Shown: positions 24,601-33,769 of the stretch, piece by piece
How the letters are laid out: each line of letters begins with the position of its first letter
Position numbering within the stretch: position 1 is the first letter of the stretch
DNA from: Eublepharis macularius
Lineage: Eukaryota > Chordata > Lepidosauria > Squamata > Eublepharidae
DNA: 64,000 bases
Direction: 5' to 3'
Assembly: GCF_028583425.1 (NCBI RefSeq)
Contig: NC_072802.1
Location: 17,431,926 to 17,495,925, forward strand
Notes under the pieces: model-generated
What the model was told of the DNA's origin: nothing
The model's input: the letters and a program-made list of their open reading frames with translations, nothing else
The model's database searches: none
Program-made: the position numbers and the translations under genes

Positions 24601-27091
24601 AGTGGCATGTGAGGAGGGAAAATTAATCCACTTCCACTTCTATCTACACCAAGCCCCTAATCTATATCCCCCTGCTTTGTGGCTGCTTTTAACAGCCGAA
24701 ATAACATCTGAAGTCCTGGTGAGGCAATTCAAGCATAAAATGTAGGTTTACACCTTCTTGCCAAATGGTGTTGAACTTGTGTGCATGGTGCTAGGATGTT
24801 ACATCGCACAACTACTGGTATGACCCCTAAGCATGTGTCATAAGAGCGTAGAGTAAGGAATTTGTCCTAGTATTTCTGAGAAGCACATTCCCCCTCCCCC
24901 CTCCATGGTGGCTGAAGATGAGTCCAGAGTATTATGCAAGAGACATGAGTGACAAAATTATAAGAAAAGAACCACCAAAGGGCGTTTGTCTAATGTTACC
25001 CAGCCTGGGAGGACATTTTGGTTTGTAAGTGTAGATCAATGAAACTGGTCTTCCTGTCTCTCTTCTAAACTAGGATCGCTGCCCAAGTGGGTTGTGAATA
25101 AATCTTCGCAATACCTGGCACCGAAGGTAAGCCTGTTCTCTGCGTGAACTTTATAAGGTCGTATCAAGTCATCTGATGCCCATGGATTCAATGGGAATAG
25201 ATATTATTATGAGAGAGGGCAACATTTTTTTGTTTCCCAAGATAGGCTTTCCCACACTGTGGGTTCTGTGTTTAGCTTCCTACATCAAAAACAAACTGTC
25301 CTGAGTTGGGGCTTTGCGCACTAAAATACCGTGAATTCTGCAACTTGAACAAATTTCTTGTGTAAATTTTTTTGGCTTATTTTTGCTAAGAATCACGAAG
25401 AACACTGAAATCCCACTGCAGTCTTTAGGGCTAGAAACTTGGGTACTTTTCTTTTCCTAAAGAACTCTGAGGTTCTCAGTACCTTGTGCCCCTTATCAAT
25501 TTTGCACTGTGTGACTTCTTACAGTATTTTATTGTATAGTTAATAAGTGAAGCTTTTGGCATGGGGACTACTGCTGCATTCTTCTTCCATAGTTGGGTGG
25601 TTTCTGTTGCCAGATCTCTATATTTAATTATTTTTTCTTGTTCTTTTTCTTCGACTCTGGCATGCATCCCCAGGAATTCCAATGTCGATTATCCAGACTT
25701 TTCGATTTTCCACGACTGTTATGTCTGGTATATTATGTTCAAGGTGCCGATCAGTTTGAATTCTGTAACCCCACAAGATCTTGACTTGTTCATTTTCTAG
25801 CACCTTTTCCACCTGATGTTCCCATGAATTCTTTGATACTGGCACGTTATACTTTTTACACAATGACCAATCAGCTTTGTAGTCCGCTCTCCCCACAAGT
25901 AGGCTCAGAGCAGATCACATCAATTTAAAATACAAAAATAACAATTAAAGCTGGTAGCATAAAAAGCAGTTGCAATTTCGCAACCCACCCTCAGTAGTGC
26001 AGATTGCACAATCCCGCATGTAATCATTTGGACCCACCGGTGGCTGACGGCAAACAACAAATAAAGAGGAAAGGCTGGGAGGGGGCAATCCCCTTCTGGT
26101 AGGCGGCTGGAGAGAAGGCTTGTCTGCTTCATCCACCAAAGGCCTGGCTGGACTTCACTACCTTATGTAACAAAAGAACATAAAAAGAGCTCTGGTGGAT
26201 GAGACCGGTGGTCTAGCCGCCAGCTAGTTGCCCTTGAGGACCAACAGGCGAGGCAGTGGAGGCCGAGGCCTTGCTCTAGTGCTGCTTCCTACCTCTGGGT
26301 TTCAGAGATTTACTGCCTCTGACCTTTGATGGGCCTCTTCTTCATGAGTCTGTCTAATCTCCTTCTAAAGCCAGCTATGCTCATGGCCATCACTGCACCC
26401 ACTGGCAGTGAATTCCACAACTGAATTATATGTTGAACGAACAAGTACTTTCTTTTGTTCATCACACATCTGCTAGAGGCTGGATGGTGCTGATTTCTGA
26501 ACAGGGATTGGGCTAAGATGGCTTCATGGTGCTTTGGTCATGTGAAGCAGCCTTATGCTGAACTGGATCTCTGGTACGTTCGGTCCAGTTGCATCTCTGG
26601 CTAGTGGCATCTCTCTAGAGTTCCATGTACAGCTCTTCCAACTGAAGATCCTTCCATTGGAGATGCTGGGAATCCAACCTGGGACCCTTCTACTGCCCTT
26701 CCAATGCAGGGCTTGGGTTCATAAACCTCTCTGCCCCAAGGGCTTTAGGGTAACATTTCCAGATGTATGTTCTTTTGTTATGTAGTGTTTGTTAGTAGTT
26801 TTTGTTATGTAGTGGTGCAGATCAGTCCAACTTGGGAATTTTTTAAAAACTTTCTCTCTTTATGGCCAGATGTTGAAGAAGATACACAAGGCATGCTTGA
26901 AATATCCCTCCTGGAAGCAAGAGCATAACGCAAACATAAAACCTTGGCTGCATCCCGAGCAATGCCGGCTCCCAACCATGGTGCTAACCGACCTGACTCT
27001 CCAGCACGCTTCCTCTCTGGAAACCATAGATGAAAGTGGCTTAATGGAAGCCCGGGAAGAGAGGGGGGACACCAGCGAGTCAGAGAACTGA
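12374..27091 (+). CDS. STARD10: STARD10-like START-domain lipid transfer protein
   Basis: STARD10-type proteins shuttle phosphatidylcholine and phosphatidylethanolamine between membranes through a START fold. Six exons (12374-12529, 19713-19860, 23188-23291, 24029-24146, 25074-25126, 26870-27091) join with consistent phases into about 266 residues, against 291 in human. Diagnostic segments are DYRKKWDPNVIET and NADVGYYS (exon 2), CPKPLKNRDVVTLRSW (exons 2-3), KYPPRKDLVRAVS and YLAQVDPK (exon 4), SLPKWVVNKSSQYLAPK (exon 5) and KACLKYPSWKQ, KPWLHPEQ (exon 6). The start replaces the longer human N-terminus and sits in the CpG island. The C-tail ends DTSESEN, not the acidic human end, but keeps an acidic serine cluster where mammalian STARD10 has a CK2 site. 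Divergence from human is higher than I expect of a one-to-one ortholog, so it may be an ohnolog. Confidence 0.88.
12690..12915 (-). mobile_element. MITE, 'gttgccaact' family (antisense)
   Basis: 'ggagatctcccggaattacgac', 'ctgatctccaggcgacagag' and the terminal 'aactcaagagttggcaccct' match the copy at 11055 in reverse. It sits just inside intron 1 at the edge of the CpG island. Confidence 0.5.
14727..14925 (+). repeat. tRNA-derived SINE, truncated, nested
   Basis: 'ggtgggtgaccttaggcccg', 'ctacctcatagggttgttgtg' and 'ggattataaataagtaaatg' are the body and tail of the common SINE. The 5' head is worn. Confidence 0.5.
15223..15404. mobile_element. Palindromic MITE, 3-bp target duplication
   Basis: Termini GGCCGTTTTCACACTGCTTA and its complement are nearly perfect inverted repeats and extend inwards for about 75 bp. 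Trinucleotide ACT flanks both sides. The size and 3-bp duplication suit a PIF/Harbinger-type miniature element. Confidence 0.65.
16465..16678 (-). repeat. 5S-rRNA-derived SINE (antisense)
   Basis: 'ctcatccaattactaaacaa', 'tgacccagcttagtttctga' and 'gatcagatgagatcaggct' are the reverse complement of the 5S rRNA internal promoter region. The non-5S body 'gtggggttttcatggcaaga' follows on the 3' side of the antisense copy. Confidence 0.75.
17280..17478 (-). repeat. tRNA-derived SINE (antisense)
   Basis: 'cccagtagggagggacccaa' body and 'ggggatttgaacctgggtct' B-box region, in antisense. Confidence 0.65.
17480..18200 (-). mobile_element. L2-clade LINE, 3' end of reverse transcriptase ORF
   Basis: An uninterrupted minus-strand frame at 17694-18167 encodes 157 residues of an L2/CR1-group reverse transcriptase C-terminus: SRLDYCNLLYVGLPL, RLQLVQNAAARVI, ELHWLPVEYRIRFK, YKALCGLGPAYLRD. 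The 3' UTR with 'gccctccccgcgagcaggct' runs down to 17480. The element is 5'-truncated. The intact frame suggests a fairly young insertion. Confidence 0.85.
19080..19281. mobile_element. Harbinger-like MITE, GAGCCAAACTAC family
   Basis: Termini GAGCCAAACTACAAGTGA and complement flank an inner palindrome 'cttccctcaagttttgatgg'. Flanking trinucleotides are TGA and TCA. It sits about 430 bp before exon 2. Confidence 0.65.
19713..19860 (+). CDS. STARD10: STARD10-like exon 2
   Basis: The acceptor is ttctctctacag. It encodes CRVDMPGVSAATAYDVLHDA, then DYRKKWDPNVIET and NADVGYYS, and ends with T of the Trp codon before gtaagt. It covers the central strands of the START fold. Confidence 0.9.
20057..20250 (+). 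repeat. tRNA-derived SINE, decayed
   Basis: 'gagttcaaatcctcacttgg' B-box region, 'tatctcacagggttgatatg' and 'cactttgagctccatggag' body. Confidence 0.5.
21844..22053. mobile_element. Palindromic MITE-like element
   Basis: Termini cttagaagaggcattcct (21844-21861) and its complement (ending 22053) are inverted repeats that extend about 35 bp with few mismatches. No clear target duplication. Family unknown. Confidence 0.5.
22290..22425 (+). repeat. SINE 3' part ('gataaggcagctt' type)
   Basis: 'gagaccctggagagctgcta', 'gacaatactgaccttgatgg' and 'gactcagtataaggcagctt' are the 3' half of the same SINE family seen at 15412 and, in reverse, at 26547. Confidence 0.6.
22430..22620 (+). repeat. tRNA-derived SINE, 3' part, decayed
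   Basis: 'ctagctcacggggctcttatg' and 'accaccctgagttctttgga' match the SINE body. Confidence 0.4.
22891..23140 (+). repeat. tRNA-derived SINE (full length, sense)
   Basis: Starts 'cctgctatagcatagtggtt' and ends 'ggtatataagcacggctgtt' plus a tail. Closely related to the pair at 11476 and 11682. It ends about 50 bp before exon 3. Confidence 0.7.
23188..23291 (+). CDS. STARD10: STARD10-like exon 3
   Basis: The acceptor is tttgtggctag. It completes the Trp codon and encodes KCPKPLKNRDVVTLRSW, then SYVIINFSVKHP, before gtgggt. Confidence 0.9.
23292..24028 (+). other. STARD10-like intron 3
   Basis: This GT-AG intron of 737 bp contains no recognised repeat. Confidence 0.7.
24029..24146 (+). CDS. 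STARD10: STARD10-like exon 4
   Basis: The acceptor is cttgtgcag. It encodes KYPPRKDLVRAVSLWAGYLV and TYLAQVDPK, ending in phase 1 before gtaaga. Confidence 0.92.
24147..25073 (+). other. STARD10-like intron 4
   Basis: This 927-bp intron contains no recognised repeat or exon. Confidence 0.7.
25074..25126 (+). CDS. STARD10: STARD10-like exon 5
   Basis: The acceptor is cttctaaactag. It encodes (G)SLPKWVVNKSSQYLAPK, almost identical to human, before gtaagc. Confidence 0.92.
25470..25896 (-). mobile_element. R4/Dong-like LINE fragment, endonuclease C-terminus
   Basis: Two overlapping minus-strand frames, joined by a frameshift near 25650, read ENEQVKILWGYRIQTD, IPDITVVENRKVWIIDIGIP, VEEKEQEKIIKYRDL and TTQLWKKNAAVVPM. 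The PD...D...P pattern followed by a Glu/Lys-rich helix and KY.DL fits the restriction-like endonuclease region of R4/Dong-type LINEs. The clade is recalled, not searched. Confidence 0.55.
25877..26145 (-). repeat. L2-type LINE 3' end (antisense)
   Basis: 'gctctccccacaagtaggct' and 'aaaatacaaaaataacaatt' repeat the 3' UTR text of the L2 at 17480. Confidence 0.55.
26165..26480 (+). repeat. Old sauropsid interspersed repeat (unnamed)
   Basis: 'aagaacataaaaagagctct', 'gtctgtctaatctccttcta', 'gtgaattccacaactgaatt' and 'aagtactttcttttgttcat' are phrases of a repeat widespread in reptiles. I cannot name it. Confidence 0.5.
26547..26720 (-). repeat. SINE (antisense)
   Basis: Reverse of the 'ctcagtataaggcagctt' SINE: 'gcagccttatgctgaactgg', 'gagatgctgggaatccaacc', 'gcccttccaatgcaggg'. 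It lies 150 bp before exon 6. Confidence 0.6.
26870..27091 (+). CDS. STARD10: STARD10-like exon 6 (last)
   Basis: The acceptor is tttatggccag. It encodes MLKKIHKACLKYPSWKQEHN, KPWLHPEQCRLP and LQHASSLETIDESG, ending DTSESEN and TGA. The tail differs from the human end and is shorter. Confidence 0.9.
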   Translation: MLKKIHKACLKYPSWKQEHNANIKPWLHPEQCRLPTMVLTDLTLQHASSLETIDESGLMEAREERGDTSESEN

Positions 27092-27195
27092 GGCTACTTC
27101 GGCTTCTCCTGCATTGTGAGATGGCGCGCTCCATCTGCTGTTGTGCCTTTTCCAGTTGGTTTTACAATAAAAGGTGGAAAATCCATACATTTATT
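27092..27195 (+). terminator. STARD10: 3' UTR and poly(A) signal of STARD10-like gene
   Basis: A very short 3' UTR of about 100 nt ends with AATAAA at 27166-27171, only 75 nt after the stop codon. Confidence 0.75.
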
Positions 27196-28190
27196 TGTTT
27201 ATGGCCACTGTTTCTATTCCAAGTGTCCTTTGGCAGTTTAGAGGAGGAGGAACACCTGTCCATTGAGACCAACTTCTGAGCAAACTGGAGAGAGAATTTT
27301 GCAAAAAAACCCACCCCAAATGTTAGTAAGGCATTACAGGGCAGGTGGAGTTCCATCTGCCTCAAAAAGATGAAGAAAAGCATAACAACAAAAGGGGACT
27401 TTTGCCTGACATAATCCTAGACAGATTATGGTCTATATGGACCATGAATTGTAATATGCAAGCCCAGAACATGATTTGTGGTGCAAATGCAGCATTAAGT
27501 CATGTTTCCAGCTCTTGTGGAGGTGGACTTAGTTTGGAAAAGCAGTGACTGGTAAATTCTCAGAAGTCAAAATTTGTGTGCGCGCACTCGCACGCACATG
27601 CTAAACAGAATTTCCGTACATAGAGAGCAGGATATGAGTGTACTTCCAGACCAATCAAGTAGAAAATTTGCTTAATTAGTGTTAAATACTAGAGATTGCT
27701 GGTTTCAGCCTGTTTTGCTGCTAAATTTTAAACACAGCAATTGTATGTAGTGTCGTCATTCTAGTACAGGCACCCATAGCTTTAGTGGTGTTAGGTTTTC
27801 TGCTTTCTCTTGAGAAGTGAAGCGGTTTGAGCTTCCTACGAAGGGACTTGCTTAAATCGTGCGCGGGTTTGTGTGTGATCATTTCTGGGATGGGATGGGT
27901 GCAGATGCATATTGTGATGTGATAGCCAGGGTTCATCTCAGCGACTGCTGCACAGTTTTGCAATTTCCTTCTCCTGGTGCACAAGCATAGTAGCATCTTA
28001 AAGACTCAAGATTTTACCCCAAAATAAGCTTTTGTGATCTAAAGGAACAGACTAACAGATTGCCCCTCTGGAATGCATTACCCTGCAAAGACCAAGCGCC
28101 TTTTGTTAGATTTTGTGAACCTGAGCATCTCTTGTAGGACATTCTGAGTGGCTGGGGCCTGGCTTGATGGCCACAGTTACTTCCAGCACA
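27196..28190. other. Intergenic, nothing recognised
   Basis: No exon or named repeat is visible. Small open frames here lack homology. Confidence 0.5.
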
Positions 28191-28194
28191 GAAG

Positions 28195-28255
28195 GCTGTG
28201 TAATCTGCCTTGAGTCTCAGTGAGAAAGGTATAAATGACATAAATAAAATCCTTT
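28195..28255 (+). repeat. LINE 3' end fragment (L2/CR1-type)
   Basis: 'gccttgagtctcagtgagaa' then 'aaatgacataaataaaat' is a short LINE tail. It is also seen at 41530-41590 and 61450-61490. Confidence 0.45.
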
Positions 28256-28339
28256 TATATAATGGAACTGGATAAGAAGGCGCAGAGAGAATGTATCTGC
28301 CCTTTGTTTGCATTCCTGAAAGAAGCTCCAGACAACACA

Positions 28340-28470
28340 ATGGTGCACTCTTCTGCCATTTATCCTCACAACAACCCTGCGAGGTAGGTTAAGCTGAATG
28401 AGGCACCCAGAGAGCTTCATGACTGTGGGGTCCTGATCTGTGCCTCTAGCCACTGCACTTGCATGTCCAA
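28340..28470 (-). repeat. tRNA-derived SINE fragment (antisense)
   Basis: 'tcctcacaacaaccctgcga' and the flanking body are typical. The head is worn. Confidence 0.5.
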
Positions 28471-28847
28471 TTCTGTGGGTTCTCTGCTTCTCGATGAAAA
28501 GTCTATTAAAGGTTGACTGCAAATTCTTTTGCACATTCAGAGGCGTGGGGTAATGGCTGAATATGTTTGGATTCAGATCTCTTGTCAACTCCACATTGCT
28601 CTGATGAGATGTAAATTCCCAGTCAAGTGGCAGTATGCATGTTATAGTGGACGGGGTTTTCACTATTGTTTTTTAAGAGAGAAAAAACTTACAAAACCAT
28701 GCAGAGATGTTCAGACTAGTAAAGACATCCAAGATCTTGGAGATTTGTGCGTATGTTTGAAAGCATGAGATGAAGTGGAAAACTGCCAAAATGAGAGACA
28801 GTCAGGTTTATTTCATTGCAGAGGTGGCCCTCGCACTAACGGTTGCC

Positions 28848-29217
28848 AACAGACCTAGAGAAAAATGTCCTGTCCCTTTATTTTCCAAGTGGCCAATTGG
28901 AGCTTTTCATAGCATGGTGGTTAACATCACCTGATAACACCTCATTAAGCCTCCATTAAAAGGCGGCGGAGTGAGTCATCAAGTCATAGCTGATTTATGG
29001 TGACCCCTAGTGGGATTTTCATGGCAAGGGACTAACAGGTGGTTTGCCATTGCCTGCCTCTGCAACCCTAGTTGTCGTTGGAGGTCTCCCATCCAATTAC
29101 TAACCAAGGCAGCCCCTCCTTAGCTTCTGAAATCTGACAAGATCAGGCTCATCTGGGCTATCCATTAAATGAGAGGGCCCATTAAATGAGAGGATGTTTT
29201 CTCTAGGCCAGTTGGCA
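28848..29217. mobile_element. MITE 'gttgccaac' family with nested 5S SINE
   Basis: Termini 'gttgccaacagacctagaga' and 'tctaggccagttggcaact' are inverted. The interior is broken by a 5S-derived SINE at about 28974-29163. Confidence 0.55.
28974..29163 (-). repeat. 5S-rRNA-derived SINE (antisense), nested
   Basis: 'cccatccaattactaaccaa', 'cttagcttctgaaatctgac' and 'gatcaggctcatctgggcta' correspond to the 5S rRNA complement. Confidence 0.75.
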
Positions 29218-29324
29218 ACTCTACCTCCACCCATCCTAGCATATGGAACAAATAGTAACTCCTTCCAGTTTGAAAACTGTCATGTCAGGGAAAGGGGGTC
29301 CAGCCCAGTCTTCACCTATATATA

Positions 29325-29508
29325 AGGTTGCTCATTGCCTGGCCTGGAGAAAAATGTCCTTTCATTTTAATGAATTCTTAACCAGATGTTGTAGCCCAGG
29401 TGATGTTATTTACTTCCATGCCCTGAAAAGCTTCAGCTTCCCATTTCCTCACATTAAGATCCCATTCAAGAGACAGGACCTTTCTCTCCAGGCATACTGG
29501 CAACCCCA
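29325..29508. mobile_element. MITE 'gttgccaac' family
   Basis: 'aggttgctcattgcctggcc' to 'ccaggcatactggcaacccc' form inverted termini sharing 'ctggagaaaaatgtcct' with the copy at 28848. Confidence 0.45.
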
Positions 29509-29522
29509 GAAATGCTGCTGAA

Positions 29523-30436
29523 CAGGGTGGATTTGATTTAAATCAAACTGATTTAAATCACGATTTAAATCACTAGTCATTAAGGCTTGATTTAAATCAT
29601 AGTTTTCTACATAAAGACTAATTCTTGCTGGTATAACTTTAATATGCAAGTAGATGCCTGCCTTACCGATAGGTAAAGGAACTTCATTAAAGTATTCCTA
29701 AACTGGGTCTCTTTTACGGCCTGCTGCCATTATAGGTTTTTTCCTCCAAGGAAAGAATGTGATAAACCTCAGGTCATACACACAAAAGATTCAAAGACTT
29801 GTGCAGTATTGTGCTCAAAAAGTTTCACTTTCATTTTGTACTGCTTGCCCCTCCCTCCTCACACTTAGTTTCTTCTTGTGCAGATCTATTCCACTCCAAA
29901 CAATCAGAAAAATATTGTTTCTATTCACTGAACTTCTTGAAACTTAGCACTGGAGGGGTTGATTCTGTCTTCATAGGTTTGTAGAACAATAGGATTAAGG
30001 TCTTTTTCTCAACTCTATTCATGTTATAACATTTTTGCTGTGAAGAAGAGGCATGTGATCTCTGCTGAGCTGACACAAATTCAGTTTTGAGAACTTCAAA
30101 ACCAAGCATCTGTGATAATATCTTGTAGGCAGAGAAACTGCCCAATAATCTTACAAAAACCTCTGGAAGAGCATGACATTGTGAATGGATTAATGGAATT
30201 TATTTACCAAAAAAATTAAACATATACAGCCTTATTCTACATAATTAAAAACTAATCTTTATTTCATGATGGAATAACCTTTGGATGGTAATATATTTTC
30301 CTCAAAAAGCATTTTATTTTAAAAAATCCAATTTAAATCAAAAAAATCCAATTTAAATCCAAAAAATCCGATTTAAATCAATAAAATCCGATTTTTTTGA
30401 TTTTTTAAAAAAAATCATTGATTTTTATCCACCCTG
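29523..30436. mobile_element. Non-autonomous hAT transposon with 8-bp target duplication
   Basis: Termini CAGGGTGGAT and ATCCACCCTG are inverted. The octamer CTGCTGAA flanks both sides exactly (29515-29522 and 30437-30444). The ends are packed with repeats of GATTTAAATC or its variants and the centre is AT-rich. No transposase frame survives or was ever present. The perfect duplication argues for a well-preserved insertion. Confidence 0.85.
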
Positions 30437-30747
30437 CTGCTGAATGAACCATACTGTACAAAGATGCAGAAAGTGACCTGTTGAGTCTTGAGTTGCTCAC
30501 AAAGAGCCAGACGGCCTGAGAAAAAAATGTGTCCCCCGGTTCACGACTGGCAAACAGGCCGTGAGTGGAACGATCAGGTGCTCAGCATTCCTAAAGTTAA
30601 TGCTGGGGGCTGCACTCAACAGAAGGAAGCAGTGACTGCCTGAACAGAAAGATGATGTATCCTCTGAATTACTCAGTCTATACAGGCTGGAGATCAGTTC
30701 CCAAAAAGTGATCAAAGGTCACTTGTTAGATTAGCTGACAAGCTTAA

Positions 30748-30985
30748 TAAGAATAACATTCAATTTACATACCGCCCTTAACACCCACTCAGAGCAGTTT
30801 ACTAAGTATGTTGTTATCCCCACAACAATCACCCTGTGAAGTGGGTGGGGCTGAGAGAGCTCTGGAAGAGCTGTGACTGATCCAAGGTTACCCAGCTGGC
30901 CTCAGGCGGAGGAGTGGGGGATCAAACCCGGTTCTCCAGATTAGAGTCCTGCTGCTCTTAACCACTACATCAACCTGGCTTATGT
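30748..30985 (-). repeat. tRNA-derived SINE (full length, antisense)
   Basis: Reverse of the 'ccagtttggtgtagtggtt' family: tail 'tttacataccgcccttaac', body 'cacaacaatcaccctgtga', B box 'gggatcaaacccggttctcc', head to 'ccaggttg'. Confidence 0.75.
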
Positions 30986-31234
30986 AGATAATAGGGAGTA
31001 CTTAATTTAAAAAAATACAGGAAAAAGTAGACAAAATCTCATAGTAACTATAGGACCATCTTCATAGGCACTTGATCATCAAGGAAGGGAGCCAGTGTTT
31101 GCAGGCACCCAACCTCTTCTGCTAGGGAGATTACTTGCAAGGAGAGGCACACAAAGGGAGCAGTTGTTTTGAGGCACACCAGAGAAAGAGGCCACATTCC
31201 CAGCTGTAACAGAGAGGTGTAACAGGAAATGGCT

Positions 31235-31375
31235 AAGAGCAGCAGGAACCTAATGTAGAGAGCCTGGTTTGATCCCCCATTCCTCCACTTAAAGCCACCT
31301 GGGTGATCTTGGGTCAATCACAGAACACTCTCAGCCCCACCCGTCTCACAGGGAGATTGTTGTGGGGATAATCAA
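31235..31375 (+). repeat. tRNA-derived SINE, 3'-truncated
   Basis: 'agcctggtttgatcccccat', 'ctgggtgatcttgggtcaat' and 'gattgttgtggggataat'. The SINE stops exactly where the Helitron-like element begins. Confidence 0.6.
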
Positions 31376-32124
31376 TCCTACTATATAAAAGGCTAAGCGT
31401 ATTCAAGACAACTCACTTCCTACCCTGGTACGCCACCAGAGGGCGTTGCTGTGGAGTGAAGCCCAGATGAGGCCCCCTTAACCCAGCCGTGATCAGGCGC
31501 AGAGCATGAGGCAATGCCCATCCCCCTTCACTCAGCTTGGATCAGGCGCAGAGCAGGAGGTAATACCTACACTCAACTTCACCTGGCAGGGTTCAGGAAT
31601 GGAGCAGCTGGCTATTCCCACCCCCTTCACTTGGCTGGGATCAGGCAAGGAGACGGTGACAATGCCCGCCCCCTTCACCTGGTCTGGATCAGACGCGGAG
31701 CGGGAGGCAATGCTCGCTTCCCTTTCAACCTGCCGGAATCAGGCACAGGAGGCGGCAATGCCCCCCTCCTCCACTTCACCCAGCTGGAATCAGGCGCAAA
31801 GTAGGAGGCAACACCCGTCCCTCTTCACCCCGCTGGGATCAGGTGCAAAGCAGGCGTCAAGGCCAGCCCTTTCACCCAGCCAGGATCAGGAGTGCAGCAG
31901 CCCACCCACCCCTTCACCCAGCCAGGATCAGGTGCGGAACAGGTGGCAATGCCTGATCCCCTTCACTCAGCAGGGATCATATGCAGAGGAGGTGACCATG
32001 TCTGCCCCCCTTGCCTTCATCCAGCTGGGATCAGTGACAGAGGAGGAGGAGGGAATGCCTGCCCGCCAGCCCTCCCCTTTCTAAAGCCTGTTGCATTTTT
32101 TCCCACAACGGGGTTTGTTGTTAG
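31376..32124 (+). mobile_element. Helitron-like element carrying a minisatellite
   Basis: The 5' end TCCTACTATATAAAAGGCTA fits the TC-start of vertebrate Helitrons. The 3' end has a short hairpin (CCTGTTG with CAACGGG, 32087-32112) about 9 nt before TTAG, close to the canonical CTRR. There are no terminal inverted repeats and no target duplication, as expected. The interior is almost entirely the tandem array at 31470-32075. Confidence 0.55.
31470..32075 (+). repeat. 12-unit minisatellite, period about 50 bp
   Basis: The motif 'cccttcacccagctgggatcagg' (shown by its GGATCAGG core) recurs at about 31487, 31539, 31588, 31639, 31686, 31736, 31788, 31837, 31883, 31925, 31974 and 32028. Spacing varies from 42 to 54 bp and is not a multiple of three, so the long open frame through it is incidental. 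Confidence 0.85.
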
Positions 32125-33765
32125 CTATTTTATAAATCTCTATCATATCCCTGCTTAATCACATTCCCTGACTCCCAGGCGGCTGTGAAACAACCTTCTG
32201 TTAGAAGTCCATTGATGTGGTATTTGATTCATTTCCTGGAAGTTCATCAAGATCTTTTTTGGTCAGGCTTTTGCTGAAGGTGTCAAGCATTGGAGAAACT
32301 TAACCAGTGTATTTCCCTATCTGGAATATTATGGTGACTAGTAGCAGGAATTACTAATGTGATGACCCTGAGGACTTCAGGAAATGAGAAAGTATCAGAA
32401 AAGTAAGGCAGACTGACACCAAGCTACGAGGCTGACTTCAATCGAAGACAAAATTTAATTCGAAACAAAACCAAAAGGACGAATTGATCAATGGGTTGCT
32501 GCTCTGAATCAAACAAGGAAAAGACCTTCAGTGCTGTCTTCAACAAGGGCCTGAATTTCCATCAGATGCCTTTCAAACTTCATGAGAATAAAGGTGACAC
32601 TGTTAGGTGACACTGTTAAGAGGCGACTTCCCCTCATCCCTATGAAGAAAATGGCTCTTCTCAGTACATAGTGACCTGGGAGAAAAGATAGTGTGCTACC
32701 TCGTTAGCAGCTCCATGGTACAGCTTCCAGGTAATTAACGTTCCTAAACACTCGGCGCATTTTGCACCTGTGAGAAAGGGGCTGGGACCAAAGCTGCAGA
32801 TTGGTTTCCCTCCTGCCTCTCACATACTCACCCTAGCAACAGTGACATCAGCTTTTGGGGGTCTTGCTTGGCTAACAGGCCTGGGTCACTTAGGCTCCCT
32901 AAACCCATAAAAATAGCTTAACAACAAGGAGCTCTGGGCTTTAGCTTTGTTCAAGCTTTCAGCTTCAACTCTGCTATGGCTTCAGCTCTGGCTCCGAATC
33001 TGCAAGATGAATGTTCCTCTGCAAACATCTTTTTGCCTGCTGTAATGGATTTGCACAACTGAAAGCCCTGTTTGCCTCTGTGCAAGAGACTTTGTTATTT
33101 TGCACCTGTGCCTAACTTCTGTTTTGCCTTCTAGAATTACTGTGGTATGTATAGTTAGAGCTTACATGCTTAGCTTACATGCTAAGGTTTTGCTATTTTA
33201 TTCCCCACGATATTATTTTGAATATCGTTGCGCCTTGAATAAATTATTTTATTTTTTTATCTTGCGTAGTTCTTGACTCTGAAACCTCAAAAGCTAAACT
33301 GGTGTCTTGACCCTTGGACCACCTACCAGGTAAACTTCTGTTAACTCTGCTTGCAAGTCAGCCTTGCAAGGTAGACCTTCTGTTTAGTTCCTTGACAGGC
33401 TTGGAGATTTGTCCTTTTGCTCCTGTGCCTTGGGATAGACTAAAAGGACTGGTGGCAGCTTTGAGGCTAATGTGAAAGCCGTCTCTCGTTGGCAAGTTTT
33501 GTAAAGTTCTGTCTAAAAAGGAACACTGGGCTCTGTACGTGCTCCCCGCTGCCCTGGTTGAAGCGGTGGACCCTAGCGTCCTTGATAGTTCCATTGTAGG
33601 AAAAAACCTCTTAAATAGGGAAATGGTGACCTTTCTCAAATACTTAAAAGGATTTCTGAAAGGAGAAGGGAAGCAGCTGTTCACCACAGACAGAAACAAC
33701 TCTTTAAAATGCAGGAAGGTAGAAGCAGGTGTCAGGAAGATGGTTAGCAAAAGAACTTAATCTGG
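32125..33765. other. Intergenic; unidentified, possibly containing a fossil LTR-like segment
   Basis: No host exon is recognised. At about 32769-33330 a TATA-like 'cataaaaatag' is followed 330 bp later by AATAAA, an LTR-like spacing. Ends and target duplications cannot be defined, so this is only a suggestion. Confidence 0.25.
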
Positions 33766-33769
33766 AGGA

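Larger units (their letters stand above)
25127..26869 (+). other. STARD10-like intron 5
   Basis: It holds an R4/Dong-like LINE fragment, an L2 3' end, an old repeat and a SINE, listed separately. Confidence 0.7.

Noticed and set aside
31506-32084. 192-codon open frame on the plus strand
   Set aside because: It runs through the minisatellite. The repeat period is not a multiple of three, so successive units are read in different frames.
33358-33750. 130-codon minus-strand frame
   Set aside because: No family recognised and no supporting splice or promoter signals.
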